Of a stretch of DNA of 42,657 bases, positions 16,727 to 26,700 are shown in pieces (the first letter of the stretch is position 1; the number at the start of each line of letters is the position of its first letter). A program made the translations under genes and the position numbers. Under the pieces are notes generated by a model that was not told where the DNA came from, made no database searches, and saw only the letters and a program-made list of their open reading frames with translations. The stretch covers positions 1 to 42,657 of the forward strand of contig JBGTBY010000013.1 of the NCBI GenBank assembly GCA_041749075.1, read 5' to 3'. Source of the stretch: CAMTWZ01 sp041749075. GTDB taxonomy: Bacteria; Bacteroidota; Rhodothermia; Balneolales; HLUCCA01.

Positions 16727-18106
16727 GTGGATACCTTCATTCAACTCTCCTATCTCGTTGCAACCGGTTTTTTCATCTCCGGACTCAAAAAACTAGGTTC
16801 TCCCGCCACCGCTCGCCAAGGTAACCAATGGGCCGCCTTCGGGATGCTTATCGGTATCATCGTCACACTGTTCAATCATGAAATCTTATCGTTCGAATGG
16901 ATCATCGCGGGTATGATCGTCGGTTCAGCGATCGGTGTGTACATCGCCAAGAAAGTGGAAATGACCGGAATGCCGGAAATGGTGGCCTTGCTGAACGGAC
17001 TCGGCGGCGGCGCTTCGGTACTGGTTGCTGGTGGCGAATACTTGAGAGATCCTCTGATGCTGAGTCCGGATGGATTATTTACCGTCGGGATGTCGGTCTT
17101 CATCGGGGCTGTCACGTTCACAGGCTCCATCATGGCCTATGGAAAACTGGCTGGCAAACTTCCTGGAAATCCGATCACCTTCGGCGGACAAAAACCCTTG
17201 AACGGCATCCTCGCCGCTGTGGCGATTTTCGCATCGGTGTACCTGGTATTCGATCCCGAAAACCTGTGGGTCATCGGTGGAATCGCGGTGTTGTCGTTCC
17301 TACTTGGCGTGATGTTCGTACTTCCAATTGGCGGTGCCGACATGCCCGTCGTGATTTCGCTCTTGAACTCCTTGTCGGGTGTGGCCGCATCGGCCACCGG
17401 TTTCGTGCTGAACAACTCCTTGCTCATCGTGAGTGGCGCGCTGGTCGGCGCGTCGGGCTTCATCCTTACGATGATCATGTGCAAAGCCATGAACCGATCT
17501 CTGGCGAACGTGCTCTTCGGAGCCTTCGGGGCGGATGGAGGTTCTGCGGTAGCCGCGGTTGGTGACGGCAGTAAAACCATCCGCGAAGTGAAAGCGGATG
17601 ATGTCGCGGTGATGACGGCCTATGCCAGTCGTGTCGTGATCGTGCCCGGATACGGCCTCGCCGTAGCCCAAGCCCAGCACGTGATCCGCGAAGTGGCGGC
17701 CTTCCTGGAAGCCAAGAACGTGGATGTGAAATATGGCATCCATCCGGTAGCCGGACGCATGCCCGGACACATGAACGTGCTTCTGGCCGAAGCGAATGTC
17801 CCCTATCCGCAATTGTATGATATGGACGACATCAACCCCGAATTCGAAAGCACCGATGTGGTTTTGGTTGTGGGAGCAAATGATGTGGTGAACCCGGCGG
17901 CGCGCACGAATCCGGCGAGTCCGATTTTTGGCATGCCGATCTTGGATGTGGACAAAGCGAAGGCCGTGGTCATCCTCAAACGAAGTATGAACACCGGCTT
18001 CGCGGGCATCGACAACGACCTGTTCTACCTGCCGAACGCCTACATGTACTTCGGCGATGCGAAAAAATCGCTTCAGGGGCTGATGGGGGCACTGAAGGAG
18101 CTGTGA
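16727..18106 (+). CDS. pntB: NAD(P) transhydrogenase subunit beta
   Basis: The 459-residue beta subunit has a membrane domain of about nine helices (1-260) and a C-terminal NADP(H)-binding domain (about 280-459). Visible motifs are MPEMVALLNGLGGGASVLVA near residue 83, VPGYGLAVAQAQHVIREV near 305 and GIHPVAGRMPGHMNVLLAEA near 340-360. The start is GTG at 16727, supported by an AAAGGAGA ribosome-binding site 8 bp upstream. With the two preceding genes it makes a complete enzyme supplying NADPH. A hairpin follows the stop. Confidence 0.95.
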   Translation: MDTFIQLSYLVATGFFISGLKKLGSPATARQGNQWAAFGMLIGIIVTLFNHEILSFEWIIAGMIVGSAIGVYIAKKVEMTGMPEMVALLNGLGGGASVLVAGGEYLRDPLMLSPDGLFTVGMSVFIGAVTFTGSIMAYGKLAGKLPGNPITFGGQKPLNGILAAVAIFASVYLVFDPENLWVIGGIAVLSFLLGVMFVLPIGGADMPVVISLLNSLSGVAASATGFVLNNSLLIVSGALVGASGFILTMIMCKAMNRSLANVLFGAFGADGGSAVAAVGDGSKTIREVKADDVAVMTAYASRVVIVPGYGLAVAQAQHVIREVAAFLEAKNVDVKYGIHPVAGRMPGHMNVLLAEANVPYPQLYDMDDINPEFESTDVVLVVGANDVVNPAARTNPASPIFGMPILDVDKAKAVVILKRSMNTGFAGIDNDLFYLPNAYMYFGDAKKSLQGLMGALKEL

Positions 18107-18111
18107 CCCAC

Positions 18112-18193
18112 CCCCATCCCCTCCCTTCTCGGTCCGTCAGCGGACCTCGCAAGGAGGGGTGATCCATTCGTAAGGGCGCGTGGCACGCGCCCA
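18112..18193. repeat. Two hairpins downstream of pntB
   Basis: The first hairpin has an imperfect 19 bp stem, CCCCTCCCTTCTCGGTCCG (18118-18136) against CGGACCTCGCAAGGAGGGG (18141-18159), with loop TCAG. No U-tract follows. The second, GGGCGCG-TGGCA-CGCGCCC (about 18174-18192), preceded by GTAA, resembles the short hairpin family seen elsewhere in the window. Either may end pnt transcription or stabilise its mRNA. Confidence 0.6.
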
Positions 18194-18201
18194 AAGAAGC
18201 C

Positions 18202-18729
18202 ATGAAAACACACACATCCCGCATCGACGCCATCACCACACGGGTCAACGACCTCTTCGGAGGTCTTGACGCCGAGGCTCTCAACCGGCAACCGGCTCCG
18301 GGCAGATGGAGCGTGGCGCAATGCCTCGATCATATCATGGTGCTGAACCGCACCTACTTCGATGCCCCTGCGAAGATCCGAGCCGGGACGTATCCGCTTC
18401 CGTTTCATGCGCGGTTTGGGTTCATGGTCAATTTCTTCGGGAAATTCATCTTGCAGAGCGTGCATCCCGACAGAAGAAGGCCCATCAAAACCTTCCCGGT
18501 TTGGGAGCCATCCCATAGCGACATCCCCGGCGATATCGTGACCCGTTTCGTAGCGCATATGGACGAATTGGACGCCTTCATCCGCGACAATCAAGACCTG
18601 GCCGAGCAAGGCGCAGTCGTTGTCTCACCCGCCAGCCGGTTGATCATCTATCGGATGGATGTGCTGTTTAACATCATCATCGCCCACGCCGAGCGGCATG
18701 TGAATCAGGCGGAGGAGGCGTTTCGATGA
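18202..18729 (+). CDS. DinB-like (DinB_2) domain protein
   Basis: This 175-residue protein matches the DinB/YfiT four-helix-bundle superfamily. Putative metal-binding histidines are in WSVAQCLDHIMVLNRTYFD (about 33-51) and NIIIAHAERHVNQAEEAFR (about 157-175), the expected first and last positions. Family members are thiol transferases or damage-inducible proteins of unknown function; nothing here narrows it. Its stop overlaps the start of the lipoprotein gene by 4 bp. Confidence 0.85.
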   Translation: MKTHTSRIDAITTRVNDLFGGLDAEALNRQPAPGRWSVAQCLDHIMVLNRTYFDAPAKIRAGTYPLPFHARFGFMVNFFGKFILQSVHPDRRRPIKTFPVWEPSHSDIPGDIVTRFVAHMDELDAFIRDNQDLAEQGAVVVSPASRLIIYRMDVLFNIIIAHAERHVNQAEEAFR

Positions 18730-19205
18730 AGTATCTCGTACTTTTTGTGAGTCTATTCGTCTTGAATGGATGCGATCTGTTCACTTTCTCTTGTGGGGCG
18801 TTTGGGTCGGATGGATGGTTTGTTAAAACGCTTGTGATTGATCGACCCATCCGAGACGTGACAATCGCGAACGGTGAGACTAGGACTATTTACTTGGATT
18901 GGCATATGCATGTAGATGCTGTCTATAAGGGGGACGAAGCATGTGAGAAACCTGATTTCAAATTCATCCCTGATTACACTGTTGTAGTTGACGATGAGGA
19001 ATTAGCGAATGCCAGCATCACACTTGACAAAACTAAAAAAGGTCGATTCGGCGGGAATCCCAAAGTATTGACGATTGATGTGAAATCAGGTGAGTCAACA
19101 AAGCTCATACTAACTGCAAGGTGGTTTCTTGACTCCTATGATGAAGCAGGTACATCTCTTTATGGCACCGAGGATTTCGAAATCGAGATTATCGTGACTC
19201 CTTGA
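18726..19205 (+). CDS. Predicted lipoprotein of unknown function
   Basis: The 159-residue product has a lipoprotein signal peptide (MKYLVLFVSLFVLNGC, lipobox Cys16), then a beta-rich sequence with no family I recognise. It contains further cysteines at about 23 and 62. The gene is visibly more AT-rich than its upstream neighbour, and it overlaps that gene by 4 bp. It may be an acquired gene that joined the DinB-like operon. Confidence 0.7.
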   Translation: MKYLVLFVSLFVLNGCDLFTFSCGAFGSDGWFVKTLVIDRPIRDVTIANGETRTIYLDWHMHVDAVYKGDEACEKPDFKFIPDYTVVVDDEELANASITLDKTKKGRFGGNPKVLTIDVKSGESTKLILTARWFLDSYDEAGTSLYGTEDFEIEIIVTP

Positions 19206-19265
19206 ACAATTCGTTTGGGTTTCATAGCGTTTATAGCGAATATTCTATGAATCATATTCAACCCT

Positions 19266-19724
19266 ATGAGCGCATCCGAATTCAGAATTGATCCCAACCA
19301 AGTTGAACCCGACCAGTTGGAGTCATTACGTAGAATGTTTTCCCACTACGATCGACCCGCTTTGGTCGACACCGACGGCAAACGAATTGAATTGCCGAAA
19401 GCCATTTTCAACCTTTTGTTGAACGTCCTGCACCAAATGCATCATGGACGTTCCATCGTGCTGATTCCAGAAGGGGAAACACTCACCACTCAAGCAGCCG
19501 CTGGACTATTGGGAGTTTCACGACAGTATCTCGTGAATCTGATTGAAGACGGAGTCATACCATTTCACAAAGTGGGTTCGCATCGCAGAATCTATGCGAA
19601 AGACCTTCGAGCCTTTGAACTCAAACGGGACGAACATCGCAAGTCATCACTGAATCAACTCTTCAATACCATCCGAGAATCGGGATTGTATGATTCCGAG
19701 GACCCTGATGCCTCTACAGAGTGA
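19266..19724 (+). CDS. Excisionase-type HTH protein, probable antitoxin
   Basis: The 152-residue protein has a MerR/excisionase-like helix-turn-helix at about 79-125 (LTTQAAAGLLGVSRQYLVNL then IEDGVIPFHKVGSHRRIYAK). The N-terminal half is the usual accessory domain of this family. It sits directly before, and overlaps, a PIN-domain gene. That pairing is a known type II toxin-antitoxin layout in which the HTH protein neutralises and represses. The spacer before it is AT-rich and likely carries the promoter. Confidence 0.82.
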   Translation: MSASEFRIDPNQVEPDQLESLRRMFSHYDRPALVDTDGKRIELPKAIFNLLLNVLHQMHHGRSIVLIPEGETLTTQAAAGLLGVSRQYLVNLIEDGVIPFHKVGSHRRIYAKDLRAFELKRDEHRKSSLNQLFNTIRESGLYDSEDPDASTE

Positions 19725-20277
19725 TTTCCCAGTTGTATTGGATGCTTGCGTTTTAGCGCCACCGAAAGTTTGCGATCTTTTTTTGCGCCTTGCGGAATCA
19801 CCTCGACTCTACCTCCCAAAGTGGTCAGATGACATTTTGAACGAAGTATGGAGGACTCAAACCACGAAGCTTCGCCCTGCATTTTCTCCTGAATTGGCAT
19901 CCTATTGGCGATCACAAGTTGAATCAGCATTCCCTGAAGGCAACGTTGTTGGATATGAACATCTGATTCATGCTATCAATATTAACGAGAAAGACAGACA
20001 TGTCATGGCTGCGGCGATTCATTCAAAAGCATCCTTGATTCTGACGTTCAATTTGAAAGACTTCCCGGATGTTGAGCTAAAAAAATGGGGATTGAATGTG
20101 TCTCACCCCCAAGATTATGCAACTACGTTGTTCGAAATGAAACCTGCCATTGTAGTTCAAAAACTCAATGAACTGGCTAGTGCAAGCAATATCACGATTC
20201 AGGATTTATTAATCCAATTGGGAAAAACCCTGCCACTTTTTTCTTCAACGGTTTGGCAAGAGTTGGGAAGCCCTTAA
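19708..20277 (+). CDS. PIN-domain ribonuclease, probable toxin
   Basis: The 189-residue protein has a PIN fold with the acidic active-site positions visible: VVLDACVLAPP near residue 10, DILNEVWRT near 42, and INEKDRHVMAAAIHSKA then LILTFNLKDFP near 90-118. These would hold Mg2+ for RNA cleavage. A start at 19690 (MIPRTLMPLQSD) is equally possible and adds six residues. It overlaps the antitoxin gene by 17 bp and its stop overlaps the end of the convergent nifJ gene by 4 bp. The RNA target is unknown. Confidence 0.82.
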   Translation: MPLQSDFPVVLDACVLAPPKVCDLFLRLAESPRLYLPKWSDDILNEVWRTQTTKLRPAFSPELASYWRSQVESAFPEGNVVGYEHLIHAININEKDRHVMAAAIHSKASLILTFNLKDFPDVELKKWGLNVSHPQDYATTLFEMKPAIVVQKLNELASASNITIQDLLIQLGKTLPLFSSTVWQELGSP

Positions 20278-23200
20278 TTCACCCTCCCCAATCCCTCCCA
20301 CTGCTTGTTGACGTAGTCTTGCGCCGCGTCGATGAGCTCATGATGATCGGCAGAGGCTTCGCTGTCGATGAGGCGTTTGAACCGCGTTTCGGATTTCAAG
20401 TACTCGATGATGGGGATGCTCGGGGGTTTTGAGTCGATCTGCATCTTTTTCTCCAACCGCGGATCGTAGCGGAACAACGGCCAGTAGCCGCTCTTTACCG
20501 CTTTTTCCTGTTGCGACGGACCATTCGCCATATCCAGCCCATGCGCGATGCACGGTCCATATGCGATAATAATCGACGGACCATCATACTCAACCGCTTC
20601 GCGGATGGCTTTCAGCGCTTGGTTTTCGTCCGCGCCCATCGCAATCCGGGCCACATACACATAGCCATAGGCCATGGCCATTTTCGACAAGTCTTTCTTC
20701 GGAACGTCTTTTCCGCCTGCGGCGAATTTCGCGATGGCTCCGAGTCCGGTCGATTTCGACGACTGTCCGCCGGTGTTCGAATACACTTCCGTATCGAGAA
20801 CCATGATGTTCACGTTGTTGCGACCCGCCATCACATGATCGAGTCCGCCATACCCGATGTCGTACGCCCATCCATCCCCACCGATGATCCAGACAACCGG
20901 TTCCACCAACACATCCGCTAGGCGGAGCAAGTCTTTCCAACGGAGTCCTTCTTTATCTGAGATCCGCAGTTTGAGGTCGCTGATGCGTTTTCTCTGCTCG
21001 CGGACGTCAGACTGAGTCACCAATTTCGCGTTGATGATTTCATCCACGAAATCACTTCCGATATCGGCGCGGAATTCGTTGAGCAAGGTTTTGGCGCGTT
21101 TCTGCTTCACTTCCAGCGCGAGCCGCATCCCCAATCCGAATTCGGCGTTGTCTTCGAACAAGGAGTTGTTCCACGCCGGACCGCGGCCATACTTGTCTTT
21201 CGACCATGGCGTAGTAGGCAGATTACCACCATAAATACTGGAACAGCCCGTCGCGTTTGCCACGATCATGCGATCGCCATACAATTGCGTGATGAGCTTG
21301 AGGTAAGGTGTCTCGCCGCAACCCGCGCACGCACCTGGAAATTCGAAATAAGGTGGAAGCAGTTGCACGTCTTTCACCTTCGTAAACGACAGATCGTGCG
21401 GATGATCATGGTCCGTCACATCCGGCAACGTTTGGAAATAGTCCCAGTTTTTCAGCGCATGGTCGCGTTCTTGCTCGGCCGGAACCATGTGAATGGCTTT
21501 GTCTTTGACCGGACACACCACTTCGCAAAGGGTGCATCCCGTGCAATCATCGGCCGAAATCTGAAGCGTATAATACATTCCGGTGAGTTCGCGCCATTTC
21601 GCCGGCATGAGGCCGAATCCATCCGGCGCGGCGTTCTTGGCGCTTTCATCCAGCACTTTCGCGCGGATCACACTATGCGGACACGCCATCACACATTTTC
21701 CGCATTGGATGCAGGTTTCCGTGTTCCAAACCGGAAGTTCGAGCGCGATCTGGCGCTTCTCGTACTTCGCAGTGCCGGTTGGCCAGGTGCCGTCGGTCGG
21801 AAATGCGCTCACGGGCAACGCATCGCCTTTCCCAGCCATCAACGGCATGGTGAGCATGCGGATTTCTTCCGGCAAATCGGACAGATCCGTCAGTTCATCA
21901 TCCGGCAGAAGCACATCCATGTCCGGAATCGGCAAGATGCTCATCGCATCGATGGACCGGTCGATGGCCTCGAAATTTTGCCGAACGACCTCATCCCCAC
22001 GTTTTCCATAGGTTTTTTTTGTGGCGGATTTGAGATGCTTGATGGCTTCATCCGCCGGCAGCACGCCTGAAATCGCGAAGAAGCAGGTCTGCATGATGGT
22101 GTTGATGCGCGATCCCAGCCCCAGTTCTTTCGCCAAGGCATAGGCATCGACCACATGACATATCAGTTTTTTCTCGCGGATCTGATGCCTGACCTTCGCA
22201 GGCAGTTTTTCCCAGGTCAGATCGCGGGGATAAGGAGAATTCAGCAAAAATGTGGCGCCTGGCTGGGCGGTTTCGAGCGTATCCACACGGTCGAGCAATC
22301 CGAATTGATGCACCGCGATGAAATCGGCTTTGCTGATGAGATAGGGCGCTCGGATGGGTTTCATGCCGAAGCGCAGATGCGACACGGTGCGCGATCCCGA
22401 TTTCTTAGAATCGTACACGAAATAGCCTTGCGCATCGAAATCGGTCTGCTCACCGATGATCTTGATCGAATTCTTGTTCGCGCCGACGGTTCCATCCGCG
22501 CCCAATCCCCAAAAAATGGCTCGTTTCACGTCTTTGGGTTCGATATCGAGCGTCAGATCGTAATCCAAACTCAGATGGGTTACGTCGTCGTCGATACCGA
22601 TGGTGAAGCGGGATTTCGGCTCGAGCTTGTTCAATTCATCGAAAATGGCCTTGACCATGCCCGGAGTGAATTCTTTGGATGAGAGTCCGTACCGTCCCGA
22701 AATCACATGCGGTTTGCGCACGCCGGGGATACTGTCCCAAGCCGTCACCACATCCTGATAGAGCGGCTCGCCCGCGCTTCCGGGTTCTTTGGTGCGATCG
22801 AGAACGGCGATGGATCGGACCGATGCAGGAATCGCATCCAACAAAGCGGTAACCGAGAACGGACGGAACAAGCGCACATTCAGCACGCCCACATTTTCTC
22901 CAGCGGCGTTCAGATAAGCGACGGTATCGGCCACTGTCTCGGTGCCAGAACCCATAATAATGATCAGGCGATCGGCATCCGGAGCTCCTTCATAATCAAA
23001 TAAAGAGTATGCACGACCGGTAATCGCCGCGAATTGGTCCATCACTTGTTTGGCGATGATCGGGGCCGCGTCATACCATAGATTCACAGCTTCCCGGATC
23101 TGGAAAAAGGTATCCGGGTTGTGCGCGGTGCCACGCAAAACCGGGTGCTCCGGCGACATTTCGCGATTGCGGAACCGTTCGATATCGTCCGCATCCAACA

Positions 23201-23783
23201 ACTTCTGAATCAACTCATCTGAAATGGGATCGAGCTTATGCACCTCGTGCGAGGTGCGGAATCCATCAAGGATATTCAGGAACGGAAGTGTCGATTTGAG
23301 GGAAATGACTTGGCTAATGAGGGCCATGTCGGCGGCTTCTTGCACGCTTTTGGCGAACAGCATGCCGAAGCCCGTGCCTCGAACCGACATCACATCGCTG
23401 TGATCGCCAAAGATGGAGAGGGCGGATGTGGCCAATGATCTAGCGGCGACATGAATCACGGCCGGCATCCGCTCCCCTGCCATTTTATACATATTTGGAA
23501 TCATCAAGAGCAGCCCTTGGCTGGATGTGAATGTGGTGCCGAGCATCCCGTTCTGCACGGCGCCGTGCAAGGTCCCGGCCGCGCCACCTTCGGACTGAAG
23601 TTCCACGATTCGAGGGACATCCCCCCACAAATTCGGTTTGTTTTCCGATGCCCATTGGTCGCACCATTCGGCCATCGTAGACGCAGGAGTGATCGGATAT
23701 ATGGCGATGAACTCGTTGGTTCGGTACGCAACCGAGGCGACGGCCTCATTGCCATCCATGGTTTGTGCACGACGGGATTTCAT
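20274..23783 (-). CDS. nifJ: Pyruvate:ferredoxin (flavodoxin) oxidoreductase
   Basis: The 1169-residue single-chain enzyme oxidatively decarboxylates pyruvate to acetyl-CoA and CO2 and passes electrons to ferredoxin or flavodoxin. From the N-terminus: MDGNEAVASVAYRTNEFIAI and YPITPAS (substrate domain), a two-cluster ferredoxin domain with CIQCGKCVMACPHS near 694 and CTGCTLCEVVCPVK near 746, the proximal-cluster CAGCGETPY near 818 and TGCSS, and the thiamine-diphosphate motif IIGGDGWAYDIGYGG near 966. Length is normal. I chose ATG 23783, which has GGAG 11 bp upstream, over a GTG ten codons earlier. It implies anaerobic or microaerobic metabolism. Confidence 0.96.
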   Translation of the reverse strand: MKSRRAQTMDGNEAVASVAYRTNEFIAIYPITPASTMAEWCDQWASENKPNLWGDVPRIVELQSEGGAAGTLHGAVQNGMLGTTFTSSQGLLLMIPNMYKMAGERMPAVIHVAARSLATSALSIFGDHSDVMSVRGTGFGMLFAKSVQEAADMALISQVISLKSTLPFLNILDGFRTSHEVHKLDPISDELIQKLLDADDIERFRNREMSPEHPVLRGTAHNPDTFFQIREAVNLWYDAAPIIAKQVMDQFAAITGRAYSLFDYEGAPDADRLIIIMGSGTETVADTVAYLNAAGENVGVLNVRLFRPFSVTALLDAIPASVRSIAVLDRTKEPGSAGEPLYQDVVTAWDSIPGVRKPHVISGRYGLSSKEFTPGMVKAIFDELNKLEPKSRFTIGIDDDVTHLSLDYDLTLDIEPKDVKRAIFWGLGADGTVGANKNSIKIIGEQTDFDAQGYFVYDSKKSGSRTVSHLRFGMKPIRAPYLISKADFIAVHQFGLLDRVDTLETAQPGATFLLNSPYPRDLTWEKLPAKVRHQIREKKLICHVVDAYALAKELGLGSRINTIMQTCFFAISGVLPADEAIKHLKSATKKTYGKRGDEVVRQNFEAIDRSIDAMSILPIPDMDVLLPDDELTDLSDLPEEIRMLTMPLMAGKGDALPVSAFPTDGTWPTGTAKYEKRQIALELPVWNTETCIQCGKCVMACPHSVIRAKVLDESAKNAAPDGFGLMPAKWRELTGMYYTLQISADDCTGCTLCEVVCPVKDKAIHMVPAEQERDHALKNWDYFQTLPDVTDHDHPHDLSFTKVKDVQLLPPYFEFPGACAGCGETPYLKLITQLYGDRMIVANATGCSSIYGGNLPTTPWSKDKYGRGPAWNNSLFEDNAEFGLGMRLALEVKQKRAKTLLNEFRADIGSDFVDEIINAKLVTQSDVREQRKRISDLKLRISDKEGLRWKDLLRLADVLVEPVVWIIGGDGWAYDIGYGGLDHVMAGRNNVNIMVLDTEVYSNTGGQSSKSTGLGAIAKFAAGGKDVPKKDLSKMAMAYGYVYVARIAMGADENQALKAIREAVEYDGPSIIIAYGPCIAHGLDMANGPSQQEKAVKSGYWPLFRYDPRLEKKMQIDSKPPSIPIIEYLKSETRFKRLIDSEASADHHELIDAAQDYVNKQWEGLGRVN

Positions 23784-23927
23784 AAATACGGCTCCGGATA
23801 AAGGTCTGCTCACAATCTCGGAATAGCGCTTCCAAGGCGCTTCACACTTTTTGCGGGATGGTTGCCCGTTTTTGTACCACTTAAGGTTGTATCTTAAAGG
23901 TCATTTCTGCCTACTAAATTCTTTTGC

Positions 23928-25175
23928 ATGAAACGAGTTGTCATCACCGGGATGGGGGCAGTGACCCCCTTAGGATTAACATTACCAGAGTATTGGACCG
24001 CTCTTCGTAACGGAACTAGCGGCGCGGCGCCGATCACCCGTTACAACACGGAAAAATTCAAAACCAAATTCGCCTGCGAGCTCAAAGGATTCGATCCGTT
24101 GAACTATATGGAGCGTGGCGAAATCAAGAAATACGACCCGTTTTCGCAATACGCCATTGTGGCGGTAGGCGAAGCGCTTCAACACGCACGGGTGGACCTT
24201 GAATCGATCGACCGCACTACAATCGGTGTGATCTGGGGAACCGGCCAAGGCGGCTTCACCACGTTCGAAGAACAAGTGGGTGAATTTGTGAAAGGTGACG
24301 GAACGCCGCGTTTCAATCCCTATTACATTCCCCGCACCATTCCGAACATGGCATCGGGTGTGATTTCGATCAAATACGGTCTTCAGGGCATGAACTTCAC
24401 CGTGATCACGGCCTGCGCCTCGTCGAACTCGGCGATGGTGGACGCGCTGAATTACATCCGCTGGGGCAAAATCAAAATGGTGGTGAGCGGAGGCTCCGAA
24501 GCCGCCATCACCGGCGCCGCAATGGGCGGATTTTCCGTCATGCGTGCCTTGTCCACCCGCAACGACGATCCGGCCACCGCATCACGTCCTTGGGATGTGA
24601 ACCGCGACGGCTTTGTGATGGGGGAAGGCGCCGGCGCCCTCATCCTCGAAGAATATGAGCACGCCAAAGCCCGTGGCGCGGACATCTTATGTGAAGTGGT
24701 CGGCGGCGCGATGACGGCCGACGCCTATCACCTGTCCGCCACCCACCCTGAAGGCGACGGTGCCTACCGAGCCATGAAACTGGCTTTGGAAGACGCGAAT
24801 CTCACCCCAAATGATGTGGATTACATCAACGCGCATGCCACATCCACACCGGTCGGCGACATCAGCGAACTCATCGCCATTAAGAAATTGTTCGGAGATA
24901 ACGCGGCCAACGTGCATATCAGCGGCACCAAATCGCAAACGGGACATCTGCTCGGAGCCGCGGGCGCCATCGAAGGAATCGCCAGTGTCATGGCCATCCG
25001 CGAAGGCGTCATCCCGCCAACCATCAACACAACCAACATCGATCCCAATCTACCGACCGGACTCTCCATCGTCACCCAGAAACCGTTCAAAAAAACGGTG
25101 AATGTGGCGATGAGCAACACATTTGGTTTCGGCGGCCATAATGGGATCGTCGTATTCAAAAAATTTACGGAATGA
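23928..25175 (+). CDS. fabF: Beta-ketoacyl-ACP synthase II
   Basis: The 415-residue enzyme condenses malonyl-ACP with acyl-ACP in fatty-acid elongation. The catalytic triad is visible: Cys near residue 162 in VITACASSNSAM, His near 302 in INAHATSTPVGD and His near 339 in SQTGHLLGAAGA. The N-terminus KRVVITGMGAVTPLG is typical. No acyl-carrier-protein gene sits upstream, unlike the common acpP-fabF pair, and the next gene overlaps its stop by 4 bp. It may be a second KAS paralogue, but nothing in its motifs departs from FabF. Confidence 0.94.
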   Translation: MKRVVITGMGAVTPLGLTLPEYWTALRNGTSGAAPITRYNTEKFKTKFACELKGFDPLNYMERGEIKKYDPFSQYAIVAVGEALQHARVDLESIDRTTIGVIWGTGQGGFTTFEEQVGEFVKGDGTPRFNPYYIPRTIPNMASGVISIKYGLQGMNFTVITACASSNSAMVDALNYIRWGKIKMVVSGGSEAAITGAAMGGFSVMRALSTRNDDPATASRPWDVNRDGFVMGEGAGALILEEYEHAKARGADILCEVVGGAMTADAYHLSATHPEGDGAYRAMKLALEDANLTPNDVDYINAHATSTPVGDISELIAIKKLFGDNAANVHISGTKSQTGHLLGAAGAIEGIASVMAIREGVIPPTINTTNIDPNLPTGLSIVTQKPFKKTVNVAMSNTFGFGGHNGIVVFKKFTE

Positions 25176-26692
25176 AAGATATCGGCAAAATTGAGCTGCG
25201 AAACCTGCGCAGCGACGACTACGACGAACTGAAAGACATGATGATCCGCTCCTATCACGATTGGGCGGGCTCGTATTGGAAAAAACCTCAAGTCCAGAAA
25301 TTGCTGGACATCTTTCCCGAAGGTCAATTTGTGATTTTCGCCGATGATGAGTTGGTAGGCTGCGCCTTATCTATCGTCATCAACTATGACAAATTCAGCG
25401 ACGATCACACGTACAAACAGATCACCGGGAATTTCACATTCAGCACGCACGATGAGAATGGAGATGTCTTGTACGGTATTGATGTGTTCATCCATCCCGA
25501 TTACCGAGGCCTTCGCTTAGGTCGACGCTTGTATGATGCCCGCAAAGAACTCTGCGAGCAGTTGAACCTGAAATCCATCGTATTCGGCGGACGAATCCCC
25601 AACTTCAACGAATACAGCGAAACGCTCAAGCCGAAAGAATACATCCAGAAAGTCTTGCAGAAGGAGATTTACGATCCCGTGCTCACCTTCCAATTGAGCA
25701 ACGATTTCCGGGTGATCAAGGTCTTGAAGCAATACATGCCGGGCGACAAAGGCTCCGAAGAGTACGCCACGCTGCTGGAATGGAACAATATCTATCATGC
25801 CAAAGCTGAGCATTTACTCAAGCCGGAGAAAGTGCAGGTCCGCATCGGATTGGTTCAATGGATGATGCGGCCCCTGAACGACCTCGATGCTTTATTTGAG
25901 CAGATGGAGTTCTTTGTGGATGCCGTCTCCGACTATAAAGCGGATTTCGTGATGTTCCCCGAGCTCTTCAACGCTCCGCTCATGGCCGATTACAACCATC
26001 TTCCCGAAGCCGAGGCCATCCGCAAACTCGCCGAGTACACCGAGCCGATCCGCGACAAATGCAAAGAATTCGCCATCTCGTACAACGTGAACATCATCAC
26101 CGGCAGCATGCCGCACATGCAGGATGGGACCTTGTACAATGTGGGATACTTATGCCGCCGCGACGGTTCCCACGAAACCTATGAGAAAATCCACATCACC
26201 CCGAGCGAAGTCAGTTATTGGGGGATGGTTGGCGGAAACACGCTGAACGTGTTCGAAACGGATTCCGGTAAGATCGGCGTCCTGATCTGTTATGATGTGG
26301 AATTTCCGGAGCTTTCCCGACTGATGGCAGATAAAGGCATGCAGATTCTGTTCGTTCCGTTCCAGACCGATACACAAAACGGCTACACCCGTGTGCAGCG
26401 TTGCGCCATGGCCCGCGCCATCGAAAACGAATGTTATGTGGCCGTGACAGGTAGCGTAGGCAATCTTCCGAAAGTGAACAACATGGATTTGCAGTATGCC
26501 CAGGCATCGGTCTTCACTCCGTCCGATTTCTCCTTCCCCAACAACGGCATCAAGGCCGAAGCCACGCCGAATACGGAAATGACCCTGATCGTGGATGTGG
26601 ACCTCGACTTACTTCGTGAGTTGCACAGCCACGGCAGCGTGCGCAACCTGAAGGACCGTCGTACAGACCTGTACAAACTCAGCTTGAAATAA
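25172..26692 (+). CDS. GNAT acetyltransferase / nitrilase-superfamily amidohydrolase fusion
   Basis: This 506-residue protein fuses an N-terminal GNAT domain (about 1-210; acetyl-CoA loop VFIHPDYRGLRLGRRLYDAR near 109-128) to a C-terminal carbon-nitrogen hydrolase domain (about 225-500). The nitrilase triad is complete: Glu near 263 in VMFPELFNAP, Lys near 338 in YEKIHITPSE and Cys near 372 in GVLICYDVEFPE. Such fusions are known in Bacteroidota and proteobacteria, with no established substrate. Its ATG overlaps the fabF stop. Acetylation of an amine coupled to amide hydrolysis is a reasonable guess only. Confidence 0.92.
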   Translation: MKDIGKIELRNLRSDDYDELKDMMIRSYHDWAGSYWKKPQVQKLLDIFPEGQFVIFADDELVGCALSIVINYDKFSDDHTYKQITGNFTFSTHDENGDVLYGIDVFIHPDYRGLRLGRRLYDARKELCEQLNLKSIVFGGRIPNFNEYSETLKPKEYIQKVLQKEIYDPVLTFQLSNDFRVIKVLKQYMPGDKGSEEYATLLEWNNIYHAKAEHLLKPEKVQVRIGLVQWMMRPLNDLDALFEQMEFFVDAVSDYKADFVMFPELFNAPLMADYNHLPEAEAIRKLAEYTEPIRDKCKEFAISYNVNIITGSMPHMQDGTLYNVGYLCRRDGSHETYEKIHITPSEVSYWGMVGGNTLNVFETDSGKIGVLICYDVEFPELSRLMADKGMQILFVPFQTDTQNGYTRVQRCAMARAIENECYVAVTGSVGNLPKVNNMDLQYAQASVFTPSDFSFPNNGIKAEATPNTEMTLIVDVDLDLLRELHSHGSVRNLKDRRTDLYKLSLK

Positions 26693-26700
26693 CTGGTTAG

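Noticed and set aside
23874..23900. Promoter for fabF
   Set aside because: TTGTAC and TATCTT elements are present but their spacing (12 bp) fits neither the sigma-70 nor the Bacteroidota consensus.
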